Below, piece by piece: positions 34,933 to 44,826 of a DNA stretch of 64,000 nt; position 1 is the stretch's first letter, and every line of letters begins with the position of its first letter. The stretch is from assembly GCF_025377685.1 (NCBI RefSeq), contig NZ_JACEHK010000004.1, positions 47,191-111,190 of the forward strand. The letters run 5' to 3'. The position numbers were made by a program, and so were the translations under genes. The DNA is from Anaerobacillus sp. CMMVII. GTDB taxonomy: Bacteria; Bacillota; Bacilli; Bacillales; Anaerobacillaceae. Under the pieces are notes generated by a model. It searched no databases. It saw only the letters and a program-made list of their open reading frames with translations, and had not been told where the DNA came from.

Positions 34933-36198
34933 TTACTGTTTATTTTTTACATTGAGTGCTAGCTTGTAGTACTTAGAGCTAGCTTTGTATTTAAACTCTT
35001 GAGAGTATAAATCCCCTAATAATTCATAGCAAGTGTAAAGATTTTTAAAGTCATTCTTTTCTTTGTAAAAAGGAACGGCTTCTTCTAGTAGATAATGTTT
35101 GTGTTCATCACTGTTGCCTGAAATTGAGTAAGCTAATAATTTTAATTTAATTGAATAGGTTGAAGGTGAGGTAATCAACGATAGGCTCTTGTTAATCCAA
35201 TCGTTAGCTTGATCAAACTGCTTTACCTTAATTAATTCATTCGCTAAAAAATACACTGTGTTAAGGTATACTGGAGTCATTTCCTTTTTCAATTCAAGGC
35301 TCTTAAGGAAATAATCGATCGCTAGCTTGCTAGCTTTTTTTTCTGAGTATAAAAAGCCAATATTATGATAAACCATGGCAATTAAATCTTCTTTGTTAAA
35401 CTGATGAACAACCTTTAGGACATTATTGTAGTGTTCCAATGCTCTGTCATATTGTTTAATTCTTGTGTAGTTAATTCCAATAATAATATGGCAATCTATG
35501 ACTCTTAAATAATTTAACTTTTTTTCAAAAACGTCTAATACATCGAGCGCATATTGAAGGGCAAGAGTCGTATTATGAACATTACTATATGCTAACGCAG
35601 TATGGTACAACAAAAAAGGATCTTCAGTTGGATAATTATTTTGAACTGATAACGCCTTTTGAAACGAGCGTATTCCCTCTAAAAACTTTTGATCTAAGCA
35701 ATGAAAGATCCCATCAAAGTAATGAAAGTAAAACAATTGAGTGCTCGTCAGTGTTTTTAACAACAGTAAAATTTCATTACGATTTTCCGTAGCATTTCCT
35801 CTGTCCTCTTTACTTAAAAAATAGCGATAGGATATAAGTAGATAATAAACGTAAAGGCTAGGGTCATCATTTTTTTCAATAATCTCGTTTAACTGAGTCC
35901 AATGCTGATCGACTAAGTAATGATTTTTTTCATTAATACAAGCATAAATAGAACTTATGAGCTCTTTAATTTCCTTTTGGTGTTCTTTTAGTGAACACAT
36001 AGAAATCCCAAGTCGTTCCAACAATAGCTGGACCGTTTCCGCGTTCGGCTGTTCAAGTTTGCCATTTTCAAGCTTACTTAAATAGGTAATGGAACATAGG
36101 CCTCTGGCCAATTCCTCTTGTGTGATACTTTGTTTCATTCTATTCATAGCGATAATCTTACCGTATTCTAGTGTGGGTTTTAGTTCTATTCTCATCAT
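34933..36198 (-). CDS. NprR-like RRNPP quorum-sensing regulator (HTH + TPR)
   Basis: 421 residues, the length of NprR. Helix-turn-helix at about 12-70 (IIAMNRMKQSITQEELARGL, SITYLSKLENGKLEQPNAET) and about nine TPR units to the C-terminus (for example YHNIGFLYSEKKASKLAIDY, CYELLGDLYSQEFKYKASSK). RRNPP proteins bind a re-imported peptide in the TPR groove and change DNA binding or partner binding. AAGGAG lies upstream of ATGATG. In one operon with the exported peptide gene and next to a secreted protease, matching the NprR theme. The target sites are unknown. Confidence 0.85.
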   Translation of the reverse strand: MMRIELKPTLEYGKIIAMNRMKQSITQEELARGLCSITYLSKLENGKLEQPNAETVQLLLERLGISMCSLKEHQKEIKELISSIYACINEKNHYLVDQHWTQLNEIIEKNDDPSLYVYYLLISYRYFLSKEDRGNATENRNEILLLLKTLTSTQLFYFHYFDGIFHCLDQKFLEGIRSFQKALSVQNNYPTEDPFLLYHTALAYSNVHNTTLALQYALDVLDVFEKKLNYLRVIDCHIIIGINYTRIKQYDRALEHYNNVLKVVHQFNKEDLIAMVYHNIGFLYSEKKASKLAIDYFLKSLELKKEMTPVYLNTVYFLANELIKVKQFDQANDWINKSLSLITSPSTYSIKLKLLAYSISGNSDEHKHYLLEEAVPFYKEKNDFKNLYTCYELLGDLYSQEFKYKASSKYYKLALNVKNKQ

Positions 36199-36492
36199 AT
36201 TAAACTACAACTCCTTTTTATATTGAAAAATTCCCCAATTTATTTGTGCATAACAACAGAAAATTTGTGTGATTTTTTCAATAGAAAAACAAATTTCTAG
36301 TTTTATTTAGTATTCATATCGTTTCAGGGTAAACTTCCTAGCAAAACTGAGGTAACGCATGCCAGGAATCATCATAAGTACTGAAATTCTACTTCTAGAT
36401 TACATGCAAAAATATAAATATATTATGGCGTTATAAGTATTTATACTTTTCTGATAATTAATTATATGTGAAAACTCGCTAGGGGTAAAGGT

Positions 36493-36568
36493 GGAAGCAC
36501 CGGGACGGTTCTCTTGCTTCCTTCGTTTCGCGAAACGAAGGAAGCAGCAGAACCGTCCCCGCGCTTCC
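36493..36568. repeat. GGAAGC/CCGTCCCC repeat, near-perfect full copy
   Basis: Tip CTTCGTTTCGCGAAACGAAG is a perfect 20-bp palindrome; arms CGGGACGGTTCT and AGAACCGTCCCCGCG. It lies between the NprR-like gene promoter side and the terminator of the next gene. Confidence 0.92.
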
Positions 36569-36571
36569 CAA

Positions 36572-36615
36572 AAAAACAACAAGTAGCTGATGTTTAGCTT
36601 CTTGTTGTTTTGGTA
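36572..36615 (-). terminator. Terminator
   Basis: AAAACAACAAGTAGCT / AGCTTCTTGTTGTTTT stem, 7-nt loop. Confidence 0.75.
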
Positions 36616-36617
36616 AA

Positions 36618-37262
36618 TTATTTAGTTATTAATTTTTCGTAGTATTTCTTACCGTTTTCTTCTTTTTCCTCAAAGCCCATTTTCTTTAAGTAATCTATAT
36701 GGTCAGCGTTTGACGAATAGCTAATTAACCTATTATAGCCTTTATCTAAGAAGTGATCTTTGCTTTCTTCGTAAACAAAGCTTCCAATTTTAAAATCTCT
36801 ATATTCTGGGATAACAAAATCAAGCTCTACCTTTAAAGTATTTTCATCATACTTAGAACCTATAAACACACCAGCTGGCACCATATTCCGTAAAATATAA
36901 AAGCTAACTTCATATGTGTTTGTTTTCAGCTTAGATGGGTCTGTATACTTTTTCAGTCCTTCTTTATAGAAATTTAGGAAATGATTAAAATACTCAGAAT
37001 CCCTTTCTATTGAGAGTAGCTTAAAGTATTCTTTCTTAGCAGTAGCACTATATATTTTCACAAGATAGTATATGTTAATGAGTGCGATACCTAAGTTCAT
37101 TAACCCAACTGGCAAAGCACCTATTAAAAATCCATAAAGTGAAAACAAGCTAGACCCTACTAAATTGATCCATCTTAGCTTAATAATTGAACTCATTAAT
37201 AAAGAAATAAGGACAATAAGGGAAGCTAAATACCCTAACCATTCTAACCAATTATAATCCAT
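36618..37262 (-). CDS. YgjV-like membrane protein with GNAT-like C-terminal domain
   Basis: 214 residues. Four hydrophobic helices (about 5-90) with the motif LRWINLVGSSLFSLYGFLIG, GALPVGLMNLGIALINIYYL of YgjV-type proteins. Then a soluble part (about 100-214) whose strand pattern and ending (GYNRLISYSSNADHIDYLKK, MGFEEKEENGKKYYEKLI) resemble a degenerate acetyltransferase. The ATG at 37262 follows AAAGGGG; upstream in-frame starts have no site. Function unknown. Confidence 0.65.
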   Translation of the reverse strand: MDYNWLEWLGYLASLIVLISLLMSSIIKLRWINLVGSSLFSLYGFLIGALPVGLMNLGIALINIYYLVKIYSATAKKEYFKLLSIERDSEYFNHFLNFYKEGLKKYTDPSKLKTNTYEVSFYILRNMVPAGVFIGSKYDENTLKVELDFVIPEYRDFKIGSFVYEESKDHFLDKGYNRLISYSSNADHIDYLKKMGFEEKEENGKKYYEKLITK

Positions 37263-37386
37263 TCTTCTTAAAACCCCTTTCAATAAAACACGAAAATAAT
37301 TATAACACAATATGAACAGGGATAATCTGTAATAGTTTGTCAAAAACGTTAGATGTTAATACATTTCTACCAGAGTTTTATTTGAG

Positions 37387-37456
37387 GGAAGCGCGGTTCT
37401 CGTGCTTCCTTCGTTTCGCGAAACGAAGGAAGCAGCAGAACCGTCCCCACGCTTTC
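37387..37456. repeat. GGAAGC/CCGTCCCC repeat between divergent membrane protein genes
   Basis: GGAAGCGCGGTTCTCGTGC, perfect tip CTTCGTTTCGCGAAACGAAG, AGAACCGTCCCCACGC. Confidence 0.9.
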
Positions 37457-37512
37457 TGTATAAATGGCCTGCTAGTGGATACTTTAAAGGAGAGAAGGGG
37501 GGATTTTTGGTC

Positions 37513-38007
37513 ATGTCGAAAGATAAAGGTATTTTACTTATTTGTTGGATTGTAGCCATAGGACTTCTTTTTAGCCTTATACCGAGGCAAAAGCTCAGAA
37601 ATGCAGTTTTAGCATTTCTTTATAAACAAGTCATTACCTGGCTATTCGGTTTATTTGTAGTAGAAAAAGGCTTAATTAAATATCCAGTTCGTGAATTTAG
37701 AAAAGCATACAAAGGAAGTTTCTCATTTGAATACTTTCTTTATCCTACCCTTTGCGCTATTTATAATTTGTACTATCCAGAACATCGCAGTAAACTGATA
37801 AAATTTCTATATTTAAACCTCCACGCAGGGGTCATTACTTTAACCGAATTTTTTATTGAAAGATATACTAATCTCATTAAATATGTTAAATGGAAGTGGT
37901 ATTGGAGTTATCTTACAATGGGGATTAGTTATTACTCATCAAGGCTGTTCTACCGTTGGTTTTTTCGAGATGAGTTATGTGAAAAAAACGGTGAGACAAA
38001 CCTGTAA
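37513..38007 (+). CDS. CBO0543 family membrane protein
   Basis: 164 residues, about 4-5 membrane helices. Characteristic blocks VVEKGLIKYPVREFRKAYKG, FSFEYFLYPTLCAIYNLYYP, RYTNLIKYVKWKWYWSYLT and SSRLFYRWFF match the CBO0543 family of Bacillus and Clostridium, which has no known function. GGGGGG lies 11 nt before the ATG. Flanked on both sides by GGAAGC repeats. Confidence 0.8.
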   Translation: MSKDKGILLICWIVAIGLLFSLIPRQKLRNAVLAFLYKQVITWLFGLFVVEKGLIKYPVREFRKAYKGSFSFEYFLYPTLCAIYNLYYPEHRSKLIKFLYLNLHAGVITLTEFFIERYTNLIKYVKWKWYWSYLTMGISYYSSRLFYRWFFRDELCEKNGETNL

Positions 38008-38008
38008 T

Positions 38009-38083
38009 GGAAGCACGGGGACGGTTCTCGTGCTTCCTTCGTTTCGGGAAACGAAGGAAGCAGCAGAACCGTCCCCACGCTTT
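38009..38083. repeat. GGAAGC/CCGTCCCC repeat, full copy
   Basis: GGAAGCACGGGGACGGTTCT to AGAACCGTCCCCACGC; the tip reads TTTCGGGAAACGAA, with one changed base relative to the perfect palindrome. It sits between convergent genes. Confidence 0.92.
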
Positions 38084-39261
38084 TACTTTCCTTTTTCACC
38101 AAAAACTTCAGGAATCATTTTGAACCCATCGATTATGGTATCTTCTACTACTTCGATCATCAGGTAACGTTTACCCTCAAAGTGAATTTGTCGAATGTAT
38201 CTTAAATCTTGGGGACTAATTGAGACATTTGCGACCTTCGTTTCGATTTTTATTGATTTAGAAGTATACTTTGGAACGATATTGCTTGCCTTAATTTCAT
38301 ATTTCTCGTCATCGATCACTTTCTGAAAGGCGGATTCAATTTGTTCCGTTTGAATATCTTCAATTCCGCTTTGTTTTAACACACGTTCAACGTCTTTTAC
38401 GTCTAATTTAGGAGCTTCATCCTCTTCATTTTCTTCAATAACACGATTAATTTCTTCATAAACATTGGAAAGTGTCGCGGTATTAAGCTGATCTCCTGTC
38501 ACTTCTTTTACGATTTCTTCAAAAATAAATTTGTCATCCTTTGCGGTCATCGTTTCTTCGCCATTTAAGACTTCCTCGATGAACTGGTGGTCGAGCTCAT
38601 TTGCTTTACCGGCCGAATACAGGATATGGTTCACATCTGCTGAATTATCGGTAAAACAAGGAAAGAGAAATCCTCCAATTGGAGCGTTTAAGTTGATGAT
38701 AGGGTCAACAACAATATTATACTTAAATTCTTTGATCACATAGTCAAATAGCAATTCTTTCTTTGGTTCTTGTGTGCTATTGATACTACACAAGATAAAG
38801 GGATGAGTATAAACAGAATTGCGATCACTTTCCTCCGTCTGTTCATTATTCCGTTTTGTTGGTTTGAAATAGTTTCCACGAATAAAGGTGATGACGATAT
38901 CCATTTCGTATTGCCTGCTATTCAGCATTTTTTCGACGATTCGCAGCATTTGTTCCTTCCAGTCTTCCACTTCACCGCTCAATAATCCTTGGTGTAAAAT
39001 AAGTTGGCTGTTATTTTCCACGTTTTTTTGAAACTTTAATTCAAATATCTTCTCATCCAATTGTCCACCAAGAATTTTTTTGAAGTTATTAAAAAATAAT
39101 TCTTGTTGCTCCGCCTCTAGCATTTCAAAAGGTTGGCTTTGATGATGATAGATTTCAGAGGATTCCTTTAAAATATAAACTGTAAAAATATCACTGATCT
39201 TTAGTAAGTCGTTATTTACTTTAAATTGTTTACGAATATGGGCAATGTCTTTTTTATTCAT
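38083..39261 (-). CDS. DUF4317 family protein
   Basis: 392 residues. Start MNKKDIAHIRKQFKVNNDLL, IYHHQSQPFEMLEAEQQEL and the later HPFILCSINSTQEPKKELLF are as remembered for DUF4317. Soluble; the C-terminal part ends in EGKRYLMIEVVEDTIIDGF. No function is known for the family. GGAGTGG site before the ATG. The stop coincides with the edge of the neighbouring repeat. Confidence 0.78.
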   Translation of the reverse strand: MNKKDIAHIRKQFKVNNDLLKISDIFTVYILKESSEIYHHQSQPFEMLEAEQQELFFNNFKKILGGQLDEKIFELKFQKNVENNSQLILHQGLLSGEVEDWKEQMLRIVEKMLNSRQYEMDIVITFIRGNYFKPTKRNNEQTEESDRNSVYTHPFILCSINSTQEPKKELLFDYVIKEFKYNIVVDPIINLNAPIGGFLFPCFTDNSADVNHILYSAGKANELDHQFIEEVLNGEETMTAKDDKFIFEEIVKEVTGDQLNTATLSNVYEEINRVIEENEEDEAPKLDVKDVERVLKQSGIEDIQTEQIESAFQKVIDDEKYEIKASNIVPKYTSKSIKIETKVANVSISPQDLRYIRQIHFEGKRYLMIEVVEDTIIDGFKMIPEVFGEKGK

Positions 39262-39484
39262 CTAAATTACCACTCCAGCACTGTTTTAGTTTGCCAATTT
39301 AAAAAGTTAAGTGCTAGGCACTAACTTTACCAACTATAGCATTTTATTATTTTAACATATAGGATTCAAATTAAGAATTCATTGTGCTAAACCATTTAAA
39401 CACTTGCCGATTTCCCCTTGGTAATTTTTGCGGATAAGTATAAAATAAGATTTAGTAATTGAGTATAAAGGGGTAGGGAAAGAA

Positions 39485-41626
39485 ATGAACAGCAATCGTA
39501 ATGCCCAATGTTCGTGTGGAAGTGGGATAAAGTATAAAAAGTGTTGCCTAAACAAACAAAATGTCATTCAATTAGGCGAAGTAAAAGAGGAAAGGTTTTT
39601 TCAACAGAAACAAAGTTTAGTTGAAAAACTAGATCAATTTATTCGTTCGAAACTCTCAACTCAAGATTTAATGCAACTTGAGTTCCAATTTAACGATAGG
39701 TCTAGACGGAAAGTAGACAAAGAACTAAGAACTCCATTTTCAAGATTTTGGCTATATTTTTTTCAAAAATACGAGAATAGTCTACGTGGTGTAGAGTGGT
39801 TTTATAAGGAGAATGTTGCTAGTTTAACTGTAGCTGAAAAAGCGATGATTGAAACGTGGATGCAGCTTAAACCAAAATTAGTTCAAGCTGTAGAGATTTC
39901 TAAAGAATATGTCATTTTTAAAGACCTATTCACAAAGGAAACATTTTCAGTTTGTAATAAAAAAGAAGTTGTCGCAGACCCTATCCCATGGTACGGGACA
40001 TTGGGGCTATTAGAGATGTTTGATCATAACTATTATTTTAATGGTGTAAGAGTGATGGTAGGTCCTCAACAGTTTGATCAAGCTGCAAAAAAGATTAGTA
40101 AATTAATTGAAGGTACTAATTTAAGTAGCGATGAAGTTATGATGACCTACTACCCCGAAATTTTAGCTGAATTATTAACAGATAGTAAATTAGAAGGTCC
40201 AAAGAAAGAAAAAACGATAAAAGAGTACAATATTCAGTATGAGGTTGTCGATAAACTTGCTGCAATTACGTTTCTAACACAACAATATGGAGATTACGAA
40301 GCAAACGGGGACGAGAAGCTATTTAGTTGGGTTGGTGACTGGAATGAGTACCGAGATAGTGAAATTGATCAACCTATCTATGTAGGGACTGGTTATGGAA
40401 GAGTTTCTCTTAAAGCAAATATATTAACATTCCATACGCTGAAGGAAGAGAAGCTTATTGAATTTAGGAAAACGATCGAAAATAAATTGGACGTTATCCT
40501 ATTGAAAAAAGAAGAGAAAACGTTACAAATTCCATTTGAAGCAGAGTTTCACAATTCCGTTATCTCAATGGATAAAAACATTCCACAGTACTTTTCGGTC
40601 TATGTTCAAAATAGTTTATTACTTGATTTAGATGCTGCCATTCCAATGTTTAACGATCGCTCTATTCGGCAGTTAGTAGAAGAAGGCAATCAACGCAAAG
40701 CCGAAGTGTGGTTACAACAATCGGAATACAGTCTTTATAAAAGTATACTTTCGCAATTTGGTAAAGTAGAAATTACCGCTGATTTTAACACGGCTCGAAA
40801 GCAGTTAGGGTTACCATTATCCAGATTTGTTACAGGTGGGGCAGATCGAATAACTACAATTACAGAAGCTTCATCTTATAATAGGGGAGTTGTTCAAAAA
40901 GAAGACATCCCATTTTTAGAGCAATTGGGTTTTACACCAGACACGGTAAATAATTTCTATACAGAAGATATCATCGAGTTTTATAAAGACAAAACGGGCG
41001 GAAAAAGTGAGGCTACTGTTCGAAAATATACATTAAGTTTATATGATTTACGTGAAGTGCTCGAGCGTATATCGGCAAAAAGCTGGGCTGATTTCGATTA
41101 CTCGATGTGGGAATATCTAATTTCTATCCGCTATATGGCTCTATTTGAACGTATGAGTAAAACTCAAATAAAAGATATTGCAAGTGTTTTAAAAGCTTTT
41201 GCGAAAGCTCTTGACGAAAAATATAAAATGAAAGCTAGTAAAGATGTCACAAAGATATTCCAGAACTGTGAAAAGCAACTTCTTGAATGTATTGAAATTA
41301 AAAACTCAATAATTTCGTATGAATTTAAAGAGCAGCTTTCAAAATATAATAAAATTGACAACTTTCATAAACTAAAAGATAACTATCGATCAGTTCAGCG
41401 GGTTTTTCAAATCAATAAAATAAATAATAATAGCGTGATCGTAACTGAACTTACTTCAAGTGGCAAACAATTTACCATTACTTTAATGGAAAGAGAATGC
41501 GAACGGATGGAAGAAGGTTTTATTTTCGATGCAGAAGTTGCATTAGTGAAGGGTAACCTCTGGCAAATCGTTGATCTCTACCAAGTATATCCACCAATCG
41601 GAAAAAGATATTTGGTTAGAAATTAA
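39485..41626 (+). CDS. SEC-C motif protein with integrase-SAM-like segment
   Basis: 713 residues. The N-terminus is a SEC-C zinc motif (AQCSCGSGIKYKKCCL, residues 6-21). The long middle is unassigned and soluble. Residues about 505-590 (SEATVRKYTLSLYDLREVLE, RISAKSWADFDYSMWEYLIS ... ASVLKAFAKALDEKYKM) look like the core-binding (SAM-like) domain of tyrosine recombinases, with no catalytic domain. The end (RVFQINKINNNSVIVTELTS) is beta-rich. AAAGGGGTAGGG site. It precedes a second SEC-C gene and a zinc-ribbon gene on the same strand. Function unknown. Confidence 0.72.
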   Translation: MNSNRNAQCSCGSGIKYKKCCLNKQNVIQLGEVKEERFFQQKQSLVEKLDQFIRSKLSTQDLMQLEFQFNDRSRRKVDKELRTPFSRFWLYFFQKYENSLRGVEWFYKENVASLTVAEKAMIETWMQLKPKLVQAVEISKEYVIFKDLFTKETFSVCNKKEVVADPIPWYGTLGLLEMFDHNYYFNGVRVMVGPQQFDQAAKKISKLIEGTNLSSDEVMMTYYPEILAELLTDSKLEGPKKEKTIKEYNIQYEVVDKLAAITFLTQQYGDYEANGDEKLFSWVGDWNEYRDSEIDQPIYVGTGYGRVSLKANILTFHTLKEEKLIEFRKTIENKLDVILLKKEEKTLQIPFEAEFHNSVISMDKNIPQYFSVYVQNSLLLDLDAAIPMFNDRSIRQLVEEGNQRKAEVWLQQSEYSLYKSILSQFGKVEITADFNTARKQLGLPLSRFVTGGADRITTITEASSYNRGVVQKEDIPFLEQLGFTPDTVNNFYTEDIIEFYKDKTGGKSEATVRKYTLSLYDLREVLERISAKSWADFDYSMWEYLISIRYMALFERMSKTQIKDIASVLKAFAKALDEKYKMKASKDVTKIFQNCEKQLLECIEIKNSIISYEFKEQLSKYNKIDNFHKLKDNYRSVQRVFQINKINNNSVIVTELTSSGKQFTITLMERECERMEEGFIFDAEVALVKGNLWQIVDLYQVYPPIGKRYLVRN

Positions 41627-41650
41627 ACTATAGTACCTGTCTTAATTTTT

Positions 41651-41717
41651 GGTGTCAGACACCCTTCGTGGACAAATTGTGCAATTTGTCCGTCTGGTAT
41701 GTACGTTTTTCAATGAA
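41651..41717. repeat. GGTGTC/GGACAAATT repeat, GTCCGTCTGG type
   Basis: GGTGTCAGACACCCTTCGTGG, ACAAATTGTGCAATTTGTCC, GTCTGGTATGTACG, TTCAATGAA. Same form as the copies at 51946, 59996 and 60346. Confidence 0.85.
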
Positions 41718-41881
41718 CCGCTACCTAAAAACTAAGGTTTTCCTCATTTCTTGTAATGCTATATAATTAGTGAAAAAAGGGAGTTAAAGGGATAAGGGGA
41801 TTGATACCTTGTCCAAGCTTTTGAAACGATTAATGAAAAATAGGACAGAAAAGCAGTCCCTTTAAAAATAGAGGTGAGTTT

Positions 41882-43101
41882 ATGGATAAAAAAACAATGA
41901 ATACATTATTAGGTGCTTTGGAACGAATGAAGGAAGATAATATGAAAACACAAATGAAAATGGAAGAACTGGCTTGGAAACAGATTTCGCTTCCATGTAC
42001 GTTAATTGAGGCACTTAGTAGTCTAACAAAGTACGAATTAGATTGCATCCGAAAAAATTACAACATTAAAGGCATTAGTTCACTAAAAAAGAACGAACTT
42101 GCAACTGAGCTAGCAAGACAGATACCTATGCTATACAAAAATATTATTTCTAATCTTGATAAAGAACGTTACGAACTTGTAAAGAAAATTGTGAAACAAT
42201 CTGGCTATCTTAACAAATTCTCTCTCTCATTTTCAAAAATAAATTCCCTGAAGGATTATAGTATTTTGTTCCCGGGTAACTACCTAGGGGATAAAGTGTT
42301 ATTTATGCCTTTGGATTTTATGAATGCTTTCTCAGAGATAGATAGTCCTAAGCTACAAAAGAGGTCCAACGTAATACAACCTGGATTAATCTTACTCAAG
42401 GACTACTCTATTTTTATGGATGTATGGACTCGTCTAGTCTAATAGAGAAGGTAGAAGGCCTAACAAAAGAAGAGTTTGACGTCTTACACTTTTTGGATGT
42501 CATTACATTTGCAAGTGACTATTACGAACAAGTCTCCTTAAACTATACTGGTTTGAAGGATCATCGCGTGTTTGATCAGAAGAAACTCATTGAAGAACAT
42601 AAAATGAGAGCAAGTCTCGATTACTATTCGTTTACCAAAGCACAATTATTAGCCGCAGGGCAGCCTGACTACGTTGAAAAAAATCACGCGATGAAGGATT
42701 TATTAGATTTTCTAAAATATTACTATGAAATGAATAATGAAAACTTAGATGAAATTGCATGGCAATTAGTTACCATGATTAATAAAGATGCTCAACCTGC
42801 CATGGCTATTCAATATTTACAAAGCTGGATTGAGATCCCTTCTATGGATTTTTTACAGGAGCTAACAGGTAAGGTGATGAATGTATATAATAACACCCGT
42901 TTGTGGGTGTTAAAAGGACATACGCCCCATGAGGTTTCGCAAATCGGACAAAAACAATTACAACCTTTAGCTAAAGTAGCTTTTCCAATCGCTGCGAAAG
43001 CCGGAAAGGTTGTTCCTATGAGCAACTACACAAAAACAGGAAGAAATAATCCATGTCCATGCGGTAGTGGAAAAAAACATAAAAATTGCTGTTTGAAATA
43101 A
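41882..43101 (+). pseudogene. SEC-C motif protein, one frameshift
   Basis: About 406 codons. Piece 1 (41882 to about 42422) is helical and includes a SAP/Rho-N-like segment (LTKYELDCIRKNYNIKGISS, LKKNELATELARQ). Piece 2 (from about 42424) ends in a C-terminal SEC-C motif NNPCPCGSGKKHKNCC. The pieces overlap in different frames at 42424-42442; one base seems missing near 42423. GAGGTGAG site before the ATG. Likely co-transcribed with the zinc-ribbon gene 21 nt downstream. SEC-C motifs bind zinc and often mediate contact with SecB or other proteins. Confidence 0.72.
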
Positions 43102-43122
43102 AAAGACTAAGAGGACAAATTT

Positions 43123-43374
43123 ATGGTACCAATTTCAATTGAAGAATTTGCAAAGAAGCACGTTAAAGCAAATAATAATACTGATAAAAAGAGTCTAAAA
43201 GAAAGCCTAATAGCAGCCGTGGAACGAAAAAAGGCAGGAGAACCTTGTATTTCTTGTGGACAACCCATCTGGGCAATTGGTTCAGCGCTAACTGGTTCCA
43301 ATATGTGCTTTACCTGTACAACAGGTGAAACCGATCATTCAGAGGATTATGAAATAAAGGATGTTTGTTACTAA
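43123..43374 (+). CDS. Small zinc-ribbon protein
   Basis: 83 residues. An N-terminal helix (EEFAKKHVKANNNTDKKSLK, ESLIAAVERKKAG) precedes a four-cysteine zinc site: CISCGQ and CFTCTT. AAGAGGAC before the ATG, 21 nt after the SEC-C gene. No family recognised. Probably acts with the SEC-C proteins. Confidence 0.68.
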   Translation: MVPISIEEFAKKHVKANNNTDKKSLKESLIAAVERKKAGEPCISCGQPIWAIGSALTGSNMCFTCTTGETDHSEDYEIKDVCY

Positions 43375-43512
43375 TAGAAAACAAAACGGAACAATATTGT
43401 TTGTTCCCTGAGGGGGGACAAGGGGGCAGTATAGCTGTCGCTCTGTCCCTCTTCTTTGTGATTTTTCGATTTCTTATTTCGTATATCAAAGTACTGTAGG
43501 GGAAAATTGAAA

Positions 43513-43532
43513 CACGGTTCTCTAGCTTCCTT
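43513..43532 (+). repeat. GGAAGC/CCGTCCCC repeat, left fragment
   Basis: CACGGTTCTCTAGCTTCCTT only. It is preceded by TTTCGTATATCAAAGTACTG, a 20-mer that recurs with one change at 49757 next to another copy. Confidence 0.6.
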
Positions 43533-43582
43533 AACACTTGGCGATAACCGATAAGGTAGACTAATCTTATAAAAGGTTTAAT

Positions 43583-44493
43583 TTATTCAATTTGATCCTT
43601 TAATTTTTCAATTTCAGCCTCAGTTAGCCCAGTTAATTCAAGTATTTCTTTTCTAGGATAACCCTTAATCAGCATAAGTTTAGCAAAGTCAAGTTTAGCT
43701 TCGAACTTTCCTTCAATCTTTCCTTCAATCTTTCCTTCTATTTTTCCTACTGCTTTTCCTTTTTTCTCCCATGAAGTCATCAGTTCCATAATGTGGTTCA
43801 CCTCATCATTTGGTATTTGCTTTAATTGTTCATTCAATTCGAGTTCTTCTATAGGACTTAATTTAAGATATTTTTCAAAGATACCAGCAACTAATTTTTG
43901 TTTCGCTGGGTCCAATTCTAATTTCAGCAACATTCGTAAAAATTCAAATTTAATTTTGACCTTTTCACTTTGATCGTAGCCCATTTTACCGAGTAATGCA
44001 AGGGCAACAGGGTTAGGTTGATTTATAAATTCTCTCCAAATTTTGCGCTTAAGGTGTACCGTAAAAAGTTAAATGAAAGCACTTCTTTAAATGGAAGTTG
44101 AATGTTAAAAGAGTTAATTTCCCCCTTCATTTCTTCATAGCTGTAAATAGCAATTGGTACAATTGGACAACGGAATTTTTCATAAAGACGGCTGAAGTAA
44201 AAAAACATGCGATCACTGAAATCTTCCTGAAAGGTTGCTTGTGTTTCAATATGGACAATAATAATTGTATTTTCACCCTTTAATTTTGTTTCAGCTAGAA
44301 GGTCAACTGCACCTTTGCGACCTTTTAAGATGTCGGTGTAAACTTCTTGTTGTAAAAAAGTGATGTGTTGATAATCTAGGTGTTCATATACGTCCGGGAA
44401 AAATGCTAGAATAAACTCCTCAAAAAAAGTGGTAATTAACTCTTTGAACCAACGGTCATGATCATTTCTTTCTTGAGTTTCCAATATCCTCAC
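43583..44493 (-). pseudogene. Rpn family (YhgA-like) PD-(D/E)XK nuclease, one frameshift
   Basis: About 303 codons. The N-terminal nuclease core reads DRWFKELITTFFEEFILAFF, KGAVDLLAETKLKG and IIIVHIETQ, giving the D...ExQ motif of Rpn/transposase_31 proteins. One base is missing near 44043 (FLRY to HLKRKIWREFINQPNPVALA), after which IMELMTSWEKKGKAVGKIEG and three KIEG units lead to the C-terminal helical pair ending LTEAEIEKLKDQIE. Rpn proteins promote recombination or act as variable toxins or defence nucleases. A fragment of a homologue lies at 59840. Confidence 0.85.
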
Positions 44494-44547
44494 CTCTAAT
44501 AGAACGTTTGTTCTAATTATAAAGTAAAAACAAACGTTCGTAAAGGG

Positions 44548-44622
44548 GGAAGCACGGGGACGGTTCTCTTGCTTCCTATGTTTAGCGAAACGAAGGAAGC
44601 AGCAGAACCGTCCCCGCGCTTC
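44548..44622. repeat. GGAAGC/CCGTCCCC repeat, full copy
   Basis: GGAAGCACGGGGACGGTTCT to AGAACCGTCCCCGCGCTTC, upstream of the Rpn gene. Confidence 0.92.
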
Positions 44623-44657
44623 TTAAACTTTTATCGCTATAGTATTTTAATATAAAA

Positions 44658-44712
44658 AGCATGGGGACAGTTCTCATGTTTCTTTCGTTTAGTGAAACGA
44701 AGAAAGCAAGAA
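44658..44712. repeat. GGAAGC/CCGTCCCC repeat, left part
   Basis: AGCATGGGGACAGTTCTCATG then TTTCGTTTAGTGAAACGAAG; the right arm is lost after AAAGCAAG. Confidence 0.8.
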
Positions 44713-44826
44713 ACCAGTTTTGAAAGTTTTTTGAACAATTAGGATAAATAACTATACAAAAAAAATAAAGCTACATAGTTTGTATATTGGGGTTACCCCA
44801 CAATCTCTGAGAAGGTGGTGGCACTC

